A DNA stretch of 43,364 nt from Candidatus Eremiobacterota bacterium (GTDB lineage: Bacteria; Vulcanimicrobiota; Vulcanimicrobiia; Vulcanimicrobiales; Vulcanimicrobiaceae), in the NCBI GenBank assembly GCA_019235885.1, contig JAFAKB010000093.1, positions 1-43,364 on the forward strand, in the 5' to 3' direction. Made by a program: the position numbers and the translations under genes. The notes below the pieces were generated by a model, which was given only the letters and a program-made list of their open reading frames with translations, did not search any database and was not told the DNA's origin. Below, piece after piece: positions 35,081 through 43,364 of the stretch. Each line of letters starts with the position of its first letter. Position 1 is the first letter of the stretch.

Positions 35081-36198
35081 CGCTCGAGCCGCCGCTGCAG
35101 CTCGCGCAAGGGTAACCCCGTCATCAGCACGTCGAACGTGCGGCCGCCCAAGAACCCGCCCGTCCACAACGCGGGAAGCATGTGCTGCATAACGACGACG
35201 TGCGTTACGTCGTACGGAAGGCGAGCCGCGAACCTCTCGCCCATTCTCTGCGCCCAGCGAAGCAGCAGCCGCTGCCGCTCCGCGCCGTGTTCGGCCAGCC
35301 GCCTCGACTGATACGACCGCAGCACCGTCAAGAGCACGTTCTCGTGGACCGTGCCGGTGCGCGATGTATCCCACCGATACTTGGCGAAACCGCGCCGCAT
35401 TCCGTCGAGCGGCAGCGCCATGATGTCGTCCGGTCCGACAATGCGCGCAACGTACGCGTCGTACTCAGGCCAGTACGCGTCGAGCAAGAACGCGCTGCGC
35501 TCCGGCGCAGCGGTTCCCCGCCGGAGCGCGGCGTGCCGAAAACACTGCTCGACGCCGCACGTGGCGCAGTCGCCCGACGGATGCGAACCCACCGCCGCGA
35601 CGTCCCGCGCGGGCGCCGCTACTGCCGGCGTGCCGGAGCGGCGCCGTCCCCAGAACCGAACGGTGAGCGAGTCGGTACCGACCGTCGCTTCGATCCGGAC
35701 GGCCGAGTGCGGCCGAAACCGCAGGTCGACGTAGTTCCAGAAAACGGTCGCATCGCGCCCTACCGCAGCCAGCGACCCGGGTACGACCATGGTGTGCGGA
35801 TGCCGTTCGACGATCTCGAATCCGGCGCGCAGCGCCGCATCGTACAGTGCATTCGAAAGCTGGCACAACCCGCCGCCGACGCTCGGCACAATGCAGCCTT
35901 CGCGCAGCTCGCGCCCTTCGACAAAGCCGCGCCGCGCCGTAGCGCGCCCCACCTGCTTCCAAAAGCTGAACGTCTCGCCGCCGGGGACTACAACGCCGTC
36001 GAGTCGTCGCACGGCGACCCGCAAATTCTGAATCTTGCCGAGCGTCAAACGACGTTCCGCGCTGCTCGTATCGCGCCCGCGCGGCCACAGCACCCCGATC
36101 GACTCGCCGAGAAGCACCTCGCCGCTTTGAGCGCCGGTTCTGGGGTACCGCTTCAGCCTCGCACGAAGGTCGCGCGAAGCCCGAGCACACTGCAGCAC
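35020..36198 (-). CDS. VanW-family protein fused to glycosyltransferase N-half, truncated by frameshift
   Basis: This is 392 residues as read. The VanW domain covers about 30-190: GVVVPGGETFSFWKQVG, EGCIVPSVGGGLCQLSNALY, GFEIVERHPHTMVVPG and GRDATVFWNYVDLRF. A cysteine cluster follows (CATCGVEQC, CxxCxxxxC). A helical section then ends HVVVMQHMLPALWTGGFLGG, the first half of a glycosyltransferase-like region. After LERR the frame runs into out-of-frame sequence and stops at 35020, whereas the other frame continues the glycosyltransferase. The start is uncertain: GTG 36198 is chosen; the open frame goes to 36399 but overlaps the RES toxin gene. A cell-envelope role is inferred. Confidence 0.7.
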   Translation of the reverse strand: MLQCARASRDLRARLKRYPRTGAQSGEVLLGESIGVLWPRGRDTSSAERRLTLGKIQNLRVAVRRLDGVVVPGGETFSFWKQVGRATARRGFVEGRELREGCIVPSVGGGLCQLSNALYDAALRAGFEIVERHPHTMVVPGSLAAVGRDATVFWNYVDLRFRPHSAVRIEATVGTDSLTVRFWGRRRSGTPAVAAPARDVAAVGSHPSGDCATCGVEQCFRHAALRRGTAAPERSAFLLDAYWPEYDAYVARIVGPDDIMALPLDGMRRGFAKYRWDTSRTGTVHENVLLTVLRSYQSRRLAEHGAERQRLLLRWAQRMGERFAARLPYDVTHVVVMQHMLPALWTGGFLGGRTFDVLMTGLPLRELQRRLERRMRFIPRAGRWAIFAATMR

Positions 36199-36328
36199 TC
36201 CAGCCCTTCCCGCGAAAGCGGAGCGCCGTCCAAACCGTAGGAACCGACTCCCGCTCCGCCACGTCCTTTCCGAGCCTCCACCAAATGTTTCGCCGGGCAA
36301 GCCTACAAAACTTCCGAACGACCGTGCA

Positions 36329-36834
36329 CTAGCGGCGGCGCAGCAGACGGCGGTCGAAGGCGAAGGGTTGAACTTCGCCGATCCGGACGGCGGGTTCATA
36401 GTCGGGATGCTCCGGGTTGAGCACGAAATTGCGTTCCGACCGGATGACGACGGACGGAACGCTCAAGACGACACTGCGCCGCTGGTGAGCCCACTCGGTG
36501 CCGAAACGTACTGAAGCGTAGGGAGGCGTCGCATCCCAACCCGGCACCGTGTCGGCGTCCACGGTTTCGACGACTTCCTCGTCGAACTCGGCCCACACCG
36601 AGACCAAGTCCGCCGGCGCATCGTCGAGGTCGACGAGCGTTCCGAGAAACTCGAGTGCCGCCAGCGACAACGTTGCCGACGCGTACGCGGCGCGAACGCG
36701 CCGCGCATTCCAGCGCTGCCCGTTCCGCGCCGCGCATTCCAGCGCTGCCCGTTCCGCGCCGCACCGTTGCCGTCAAATGCGCGCTCCGGCGGCTCGGCAT
36801 ACGGATGCCGAGCCAGGCGCCAAACGCGGATCAG
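36329..36834 (-). pseudogene. RES-domain toxin gene broken by a 29-bp tandem duplication
   Basis: Removing one copy of the 29-bp repeat at 36698-36755 restores a 158-residue RES toxin. It has IRVWRLARHPYAEPP, FDGNGAARNGQRWN (the RES Arg-Gly-x-Arg-Trp-Asn region), RAAYASATLSLAALEFL, VVLSVPSVVIRSERNFVLNP and FAFDRRLL. RES toxins degrade NAD+ by phosphorolysis or hydrolysis. As sequenced, the frame shifts after RWNARR and stops at 36463. The expected start, in a 4-nt overlap with the antitoxin stop, reads CTG (36834-36832) rather than ATG or GTG, a second possible lesion. The 3' half from TTG 36670 is still open. Inactive unless frameshifting or repeat loss occurs. Confidence 0.85.
36698..36762. 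repeat. 29-bp tandem duplication inside the RES toxin gene
   Basis: Bases 36698-36726 and 36727-36755 are identical 29-bp units, with seven bases of a third (36756-36762). Since 29 is not a multiple of three, the extra copy shifts the toxin frame; one copy restores it exactly. Confidence 0.95.
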
Positions 36835-37400
36835 GTGATGCCGCCGTATTCGATCCGGTCTAGCGCCGCAAGGATTTGCCGCGTGCCGATCTCCGTCCGA
36901 ACGAGGTCGATCGGCCGCCGTCCCCCAAGCGAAGGAACGGTGCGCTTCATCCAGCGCAGTGCTTTTTCCACGTCGCCGAAGGCGCGCACCGCCGACGCGA
37001 CAACCTCGAAGAGCCGATACGCCCGATCGGACTCCGCCGGGGCGAGCCGCTCGTCATGTGCGAGCTTCCGCGAGATCGTGCGCTCTGAGGTGCCGACGAG
37101 CGACCCGAGATCGCGCGCGCTCATCCCGGAAAGCGCGCCGAAATCGGCCAGTACGGAAGCGGGAATCCCGGCTTCCACGACGTCGTTCGCCGACGCCTCG
37201 GGCGGCAAATTCAATCCCGCGCCGCTTAAAACGTTTTCCGGCTTAAGATCGCGGTGCACGAACATTGCGAGGTCCGGTGCAGCGACCAAAACCCGTATCG
37301 GCCCGCCCAAATAGGAAACAGATGGCCGCTTCCGGTTCAGTCGCCGCACGAATTCAACCCGACCCGGGTTGTCGCCAGTTGGCGGAGTTCGCTCCGTCAT
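36831..37400 (-). CDS. MbcA/ParS/Xre-type (DUF2384) antitoxin
   Basis: This is a 189-residue antitoxin of a RES-Xre pair. Residues about 85-110 form a helix-turn-helix (GMSARDLGSLVGTSERTISRKL). The C-terminal DUF2384 part shows AFGDVEKALRWMKRTVPSLGGRRPIDLVRTEIG and ends DRIEYGGIT, as in MbcA/ParS antitoxins. It should bind and neutralise the RES toxin and repress its own promoter. The N-terminal extension is unusual and contains MFVHRDLKPENVL, identical to a protein-kinase catalytic loop. The start is ATG 37400, placed at the transcription start by a leaderless promoter; ATG 37265, just before that motif, is an alternative. Its stop overlaps the toxin start position by 4 nt. Confidence 0.87.
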   Translation of the reverse strand: MTERTPPTGDNPGRVEFVRRLNRKRPSVSYLGGPIRVLVAAPDLAMFVHRDLKPENVLSGAGLNLPPEASANDVVEAGIPASVLADFGALSGMSARDLGSLVGTSERTISRKLAHDERLAPAESDRAYRLFEVVASAVRAFGDVEKALRWMKRTVPSLGGRRPIDLVRTEIGTRQILAALDRIEYGGIT

Positions 37401-37435
37401 TTGTCAAGCATACCACAACGTGACCGTCGCGCCAA
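37401..37435 (-). promoter_or_regulatory. leaderless promoter of the antitoxin-toxin operon
   Basis: On the minus strand, -35 TTGGCG (37435-37430), a 17-bp spacer and -10 TATGCT (37412-37407) are followed by TGACAA and then ATG 37400. The -35 borders directly on the long inverted repeat at 37436. Confidence 0.6.
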
Positions 37436-37576
37436 GTCGCGGGAGCGGCCTAGCACCGTGGCGGGCCGTGTGAGCGAGCGTGCGCAGGATGCGCGGAAGC
37501 GATGCGAAGACAGAGCGGCCCCGGACAGGAAGTCCGGGGCCGCGTGCCCGTCACGGTGCTAGGCCGCTCCCGCGAC
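37436..37576. repeat. 141-nt element: 25-bp perfect inverted repeat with an inner hairpin
   Basis: Arms 37436-37460 and 37552-37576 are exact reverse complements. Pairing continues inward to 37466/37546 with one G-U, giving a 31-bp stem. The loop carries a second perfect hairpin, 12-bp arms 37515-37526 and 37532-37543 around AGGAA, plus a small TGCGC-type stem near 37480-37495. No gene lies inside. It starts 12 bp past the hppA stop and ends at the antitoxin -35. No target duplication and no U-run are visible. Confidence 0.9.
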
Positions 37577-37587
37577 CCGCCACCATC

Positions 37588-39723
<2,136 letters not shown>

Positions 39724-39861
39724 ACCGATAGTCCTTTACGACACAAAGAGAGACCCCGGCCGCGGCCGAGCGCCTCGAACGGTCCCGGGTTTAGCACGTC
39801 TGCTTTGGGGTCCTTTGCCCAGGACGGGCATCAGCGCACCGGCCGCGAAGGGCCGCCGCGC

Positions 39862-41061
39862 ATGGAGTCGACGGAGTTTCTCGTCGTGGGATGCGGGCCG
39901 TGCGGGGGAACGGCCGCTCGCGAAGCGGCGCGCCGCGGCGTCGCGACGGTCGTGCTGGAACGCGACCCGGTCGTCGGCGCGAAGCGCGTGTGCGCGGCGG
40001 GGCTGCGGCCCGGGTTCTGCGAGGACTTCGACCTGCCGCGCTCGATCGTGCACCTCGATCCGCCGACGATCACGCTGACCACGGCGCGCCGCACCTACGC
40101 GTTCCAGGTCGGCCCCGCGCACACGACGACGCGCGAAGAGCTCGACGGTACGATCGCAGCGCTCGCACGCCGCGAGGGCGCGGAGATCCGCACGGCGGCG
40201 CTGTTCCGCGGGCTCGCGCGCGAGCGCGACGGGATCGTCGTCGAGTACGCCGACACGCGCGCCGGCGTGCGCAAGCGAATCAAAGCGCGCGGCGTCTTGC
40301 TCGCGCAGGGCTCGAGCGCGCGCCTCGACGCCGTCGAGCCGCGCTTTCACCACCCCGGCTGGAACGCCGGCCTGATCACGTGCTTGCAGTACCGCGTCTA
40401 CCCCGAACGGCCGGCGAGCCCCGAAACCTACGCGACGCTGGAGATGCACTACTACCTGAGCGCGCGCTCGGGCCGCACCGTGATCGCGTGGATGTTTCCG
40501 AAGCGCGACCACCTCGCGATCGGACTCGGAATCCAGGCCAAGCTTCCCGGCGCCGAGCTGCGCGCCGAGCTCGACGGTTTTCTGGCGACGGTCGAGCGGC
40601 GGCTCTTTCCCGGCGTCGGCTACACGCTGCGCGAAGAAGGCAACTTGCTCTACGGCGGGCTCCCGCGCGCGACGATCGGCGCCGATGGAGTGATGGTGGG
40701 TGGGACGGCGGCCGGGCTCGTCGACGCGACGACCGGCGAAGGAATTCACGAGGCGGCGATGACGGGGCGGTTCGCCGCCGAAGCGATGGCGGCGGTGCGA
40801 GCCGGACGCGCGGACGACGCGGCGCCGGGCTACCAGCGCGCGACGCGCCGCATGTTTTACGGAAGGCTCGCGCGCCGGCACCGGCTGATGACGTTTCTCG
40901 AGCGGCGGCCGGCGCGCTTCGACGTGCTCTTTCGCCAGTTCGAGCAGACGCCGCGTTTCGCACACCTGCTGCAGGGCGACCGCGACGCGTTCTCGGCCTG
41001 GGACCGTCTCTACGTCTACGCGCAGGCGATGAAGTTCTCGCTCGCCGCGCTGCGCGCCTGA
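39862..41061 (+). CDS. geranylgeranyl-reductase-family FAD-dependent oxidoreductase
   Basis: This is a 399-residue flavoprotein. The FAD Rossmann motif is FLVVGCGPCGGTAAREAARRG, followed by VLERDP, the family's VCAAGLRPG and AIGLGIQAKLPG. The second FAD signature is VMVGGTAAGLVDATTGEGIHEA (the GD/GG..G..P/D..GEGI motif). These mark the geranylgeranyl reductase/DGGGPL reductase family, which saturates isoprenoid chains of quinones, lipids or pigments; the real substrate is unknown. GCGPCGG has Cys where most relatives have Ala. The start is ATG 39862. The very long open frame upstream, antisense to hppA, is a composition artefact. A permease gene starts 6 bp after the stop. Confidence 0.88.
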   Translation: MESTEFLVVGCGPCGGTAAREAARRGVATVVLERDPVVGAKRVCAAGLRPGFCEDFDLPRSIVHLDPPTITLTTARRTYAFQVGPAHTTTREELDGTIAALARREGAEIRTAALFRGLARERDGIVVEYADTRAGVRKRIKARGVLLAQGSSARLDAVEPRFHHPGWNAGLITCLQYRVYPERPASPETYATLEMHYYLSARSGRTVIAWMFPKRDHLAIGLGIQAKLPGAELRAELDGFLATVERRLFPGVGYTLREEGNLLYGGLPRATIGADGVMVGGTAAGLVDATTGEGIHEAAMTGRFAAEAMAAVRAGRADDAAPGYQRATRRMFYGRLARRHRLMTFLERRPARFDVLFRQFEQTPRFAHLLQGDRDAFSAWDRLYVYAQAMKFSLAALRA

Positions 41062-41067
41062 GGCTCG

Positions 41068-42087
41068 ATGGCGCGTTTTCTGGTCGACCGTCTGGTGCGG
41101 CTGGTGCTGGTGCTGTTCGCGATCACGGTGGCGAGCTTTCTGTTCATGCACGCGATCCCGGGCGATCCGGTCGCGATCCGGCTCGGCGAGCACACGACGG
41201 CCGAAGAAGCCGCGCGCCTGCGCGCCTCGCTCGGGCTCGACAAATCGCTGCCGGTGCAGCTCGCGCTCTACCTGGGCGCGGTCGCGCACGGCGATCTCGG
41301 CCAATCGGTCTTCGACTCGCAGCCGGTCGGGCAGAAGCTCGCCCAATACTTTCCGGCGACGGTCGAGCTCGCGCTGAGCGCGATGGTCTTTGCGGTCGCG
41401 GTCGGCATCCCGGCCGGCGTGATCGCGGCGGTGCGCCACCGCACCGCGCTCGACGCGCTCACGATGAGCGCCGCGCTGCTCGGCGTCTCGATCCCGGTTT
41501 TCTGGCTGGGTTGGATTCTCGTCTACTTGCTGGCGGTGGTGCCGGCGCAGCACGGGCTCAACCTCTTCCCGATCTCCGGGCGCATCGCGGTGACGTACTT
41601 CGTCCCGGCGCGCACGCACTTGGTGATCCTCGACGCGCTGCTGGCGGGGAACGGCCGCGCCGCGCTCGACGCGCTCTGGCATCTGGTGCTGCCGGCGGTG
41701 ACGCTAGGGACGATCCCGCTCGCGATCGTGGCGAAGATCACCCGCAGCGGGATGCTCGACGTCCTCTCGTCCGACTACATCCGCACCGCGCGCGCGAAAG
41801 GGCTCGGCCGGCGCGCGGTCGTGGTGAAGCACGCGCTGCGCAACGCGCTGATCCCGATCATCACCGTGCTCGGCTTGCAAACCGGCCTGCTGCTCGGCGG
41901 AGCCGTCCTGACCGAGTCGGTGTTCGCCTGGCCCGGCGTCGGCCGCCTCGCCTTCGAAGCGATCTCCAACCGCGACATGCCGTTGATCAACGGCTGCATC
42001 CTGTTGTTCGCCACGGTCTTCGTCGTGGTCAACGCGATCGTCGACGTGTTGTACGCGGTCGCGAACCCCCGCATCCGGTACAGCTGA
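41068..42087 (+). CDS. dipeptide/oligopeptide-type ABC transporter permease (DppB-like)
   Basis: This is a 339-residue permease with six main membrane segments. The DppB/OppB opening is typical: FLVDRLVRLVLVLFAITVASFLFMHAIPGDP. GDLGQSVFDSQPVGQKL and the EAA loop DYIRTARAKGLGRRAVVVKHALRNALIPI are further signatures, as is ESVFAWPGVGRLAFEAI near the end. In most genomes a DppC-like permease and ATPases follow directly; here the next gene is cheR, so the partners must lie elsewhere. The start is ATG 41068. Substrate (peptides, nickel or others) cannot be told. Confidence 0.93.
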   Translation: MARFLVDRLVRLVLVLFAITVASFLFMHAIPGDPVAIRLGEHTTAEEAARLRASLGLDKSLPVQLALYLGAVAHGDLGQSVFDSQPVGQKLAQYFPATVELALSAMVFAVAVGIPAGVIAAVRHRTALDALTMSAALLGVSIPVFWLGWILVYLLAVVPAQHGLNLFPISGRIAVTYFVPARTHLVILDALLAGNGRAALDALWHLVLPAVTLGTIPLAIVAKITRSGMLDVLSSDYIRTARAKGLGRRAVVVKHALRNALIPIITVLGLQTGLLLGGAVLTESVFAWPGVGRLAFEAISNRDMPLINGCILLFATVFVVVNAIVDVLYAVANPRIRYS

Positions 42088-42099
42088 TGCAAACGCTCC

Positions 42100-42930
42100 A
42101 TGCTTGACATCTCGGATCACGAGTTCGTCTCGCTGCGCGATCTGATTCGGGAGCGGTTCGGGATCTGGTACGACGACCAGAAGCGCTACTTGCTGCTGAG
42201 CCGGCTCTCGACGCGGCTGGCGCGGCGGGGGATCGAAAGCTTCGGCGCGTACGCGCAGTTTCTGCGCTACGATCCCCGGCGCGATGACGAATGGACCGAC
42301 CTCGCCTCGGCGCTCTCGAACAACGAGACGTACTTCTTTCGCGAGCGGGCGCAGCTCAAGGCGCTGGCCGGGAAGATCCTCGACGAGTTTCTCGCGCGCT
42401 CGCCGCGCGTACGCCTGTGGTCGGCGGCGTGCTCGTCGGGGGAGGAACCGTACTCGCTCGCGATGACGCTCATCGAAACCGGCAAGGTCTCCGACGCGAG
42501 GCTCTCGATCCGCGCCACCGACCTCTCGCCGCGCGTCCTCGAGCTCGCCGAGAAAGGGTTCTACCGCGCGCTCTCGTTTCGCGCGACCGAGCCCGCGATG
42601 ATCCAGAAGTGGTTTCAGCCGCAAGGCGAGGGCTTCGTCGTCGACGAGCGCGTGAAACGGCTCGTCTCGTTCGGCCGCCTGAACCTGCTCGACGGGACGC
42701 GCGTCGCGGCCGAGGGACCGTTCGACGCGATCTTCTGCCGCAACGTGCTGATCTATTTCGACAAGCCGACCCAGAAGCGGGTCGTCGAGTCGTTCGCGAA
42801 AGCACTCCGCCCGGGAGGCTACCTGTTCTTGGGCCACGCCGAGTCGCTCTTCCACCTGACGGACCTCTACGAGCCGATCGTCGGCGCCGACGCGATCGTC
42901 TACCGCCTGAAGGCGCCGGTGCCCGCGTGA
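42100..42930 (+). CDS. cheR: chemotaxis protein methyltransferase CheR
   Basis: This is a 276-residue SAM-dependent methyltransferase that adds methyl groups to receptor glutamates during chemotactic adaptation. The N-terminal helical domain has FVSLRDLIRERFGIWYDD and LSRLSTRLARRGIESFGAY. The catalytic domain has SNNETYFFRE, the SAM motif LWSAACSSGEEPYSLAM, IRATDLSPRVLELA, FCRNVLIYFDKPTQKRVV and PGGYLFLGHAESL, all standard. The start is ATG 42100, 12 bp after the permease stop. It overlaps cheB by 4 nt. The receptor encoded at 26953-29022 may be a substrate, though it lacks a tethering pentapeptide. Confidence 0.96.
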   Translation: MLDISDHEFVSLRDLIRERFGIWYDDQKRYLLLSRLSTRLARRGIESFGAYAQFLRYDPRRDDEWTDLASALSNNETYFFRERAQLKALAGKILDEFLARSPRVRLWSAACSSGEEPYSLAMTLIETGKVSDARLSIRATDLSPRVLELAEKGFYRALSFRATEPAMIQKWFQPQGEGFVVDERVKRLVSFGRLNLLDGTRVAAEGPFDAIFCRNVLIYFDKPTQKRVVESFAKALRPGGYLFLGHAESLFHLTDLYEPIVGADAIVYRLKAPVPA

Positions 42931-43364
42931 ATCCTCGCGTGATCACCGTCGTGGTGACCGACGACTCGGCGTTCATGCGGCGCGCGATCCAGAAGATGCT
43001 GGAGAAGGAGCCCGAGATTCGCGTCGTCGGGACGGCGGCGTCGGGCGAAGAGGGGATCGCGATGATCGAACGGCTGCGGCCGGACGTCGTCACGATGGAC
43101 GTCGAGATGCCGGGGATGGGCGGGCTCGAAGCGGCGCGCGCGATCGTCGAGCGGCGCGGCCCGCCGATCATCATGGTCAGCGCGTTGACGCGCGAGGGCG
43201 CCGAGACGACGCTGCGCGCGCTCGAAATCGGCGCGGTCGACTTCATCCCGAAACCGGACTCGGCGCTGATCGACATCGTGAACGTGCAGCGCGAGCTGGT
43301 CGAGAAGGTGAAGCACTTCGGCTCGCGCGGCGCGTACCTGCGCGCGATGCAGGCCGCGCGCGGC
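42927..43364 (+). CDS. cheB: protein-glutamate methylesterase CheB, 5' part
   Basis: The gene runs off the right edge in frame after 146 codons. The receiver domain is complete: VVVTDDSAFMRRAIQKML with the acidic pair, VVTMDVEMPGMGGLEA with the phospho-acceptor Asp, MVSALT and the Lys in DFIPKP. The wording of the last motifs and the following linker are typical of CheB. The C-terminal methylesterase domain is outside the window, so a different receiver protein is not formally excluded. The start is GTG 42927, overlapping the cheR stop as GTGA. CheB removes methyl groups from receptors when phosphorylated by CheA. Confidence 0.9.
   Translation, partial: MNPRVITVVVTDDSAFMRRAIQKMLEKEPEIRVVGTAASGEEGIAMIERLRPDVVTMDVEMPGMGGLEAARAIVERRGPPIIMVSALTREGAETTLRALEIGAVDFIPKPDSALIDIVNVQRELVEKVKHFGSRGAYLRAMQAARG

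Noticed and set aside
35081-35374. Extending the glycosyltransferase fragment upstream in its own frame as a separate gene
   Set aside because: That stretch is low-complexity Ala/Arg text opposite the sensible VanW frame, and it has no plausible start with a ribosome site.
37436-37576. Simple rho-independent terminator or MITE
   Set aside because: No U-run follows the stem in either direction, the stem is far longer than usual, and the flanks show no target duplication.

Overview
This is a strongly GC-rich, gene-dense bacterial chromosome segment with 41 protein-coding loci (one cut at each window edge), four tRNA genes, and no rRNA, CRISPR array or recognisable IS element. GTG and TTG starts and 4-nt ATGA/GTGA overlaps are common. 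At least three genes (about 2590, 5640 and 37400) appear to be leaderless: a -35 and -10 pair with a 17-bp spacer, the -10 ending 6 nt before the start codon. Chemotaxis genes, two lipoproteins, c-di-GMP enzymes, a K+-independent-type H+-pyrophosphatase and a VanW-glycosyltransferase protein point to a free-living, didermic or deep-branching soil-type bacterium. Candidatus Eremiobacterota/Vulcanimicrobiota (WPS-2) is my best guess, but no marker here proves it.

Layout. 1-3800: purN 3' end, a Pro/Thr- and His/Asp/Gly-rich lipoprotein, tsaD, a small TPR gene lying between two copies of a 22-bp direct repeat, and an MFS exporter. 3800-7500: thrS without a TGS domain, a VIT1/CCC1-type metal transporter, a DUF1778-GNAT toxin-antitoxin pair with a palindromic promoter/operator, and tRNA-Val(GAC). 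7550-12200: a complete branched-chain amino-acid-type ABC operon, livK-livG-livF-livH-livM. 12300-17300: a VOC protein, a small secreted protein, a large LamG lipoprotein with a possible glycosidase domain, and topoisomerase IB. 17400-21100: tRNA-Val(CAC), tRNA-Asp, an SsuBC-like ABC pair without a binding protein, a REC-GGDEF-EAL protein and tRNA-Phe. 21100-25050: an endonuclease VII-like nuclease, a possibly structured leader, cysD-cysNC for sulfate activation, and a histone-like GRKK-repeat DUF6496 protein.

25100-31250: DNA repair genes (xth, a LigD-type polymerase and a separate LigD-type ligase) with a chemoreceptor gene on the opposite strand between the two LigD modules, then a papain-like protease-fold protein. 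31295-36200: a 51-residue zinc ribbon, a second GGDEF-EAL protein, trpS, and a VanW-glycosyltransferase gene split by a frameshift. 36329-37400: a MbcA/ParS-type antitoxin and a RES toxin gene broken by an exact 29-bp tandem duplication. 37436-37576: a long perfect inverted repeat. 37588 to the end: hppA, a geranylgeranyl-reductase-family flavoprotein, a lone DppB-type permease, cheR and the start of cheB.

The most notable material is in 34.5-37.6 kb. Two neighbouring genes carry frame-breaking lesions that can be reconstructed base by base. The RES toxin also lacks a standard start codon at its coupled position. Its antitoxin carries an exact protein-kinase catalytic-loop motif near its N-terminus. 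A 141-nt long hairpin begins immediately upstream of the antitoxin promoter. A second theme is the palindrome at 7244-7278, which contains a complete sigma-70-like promoter on each strand.
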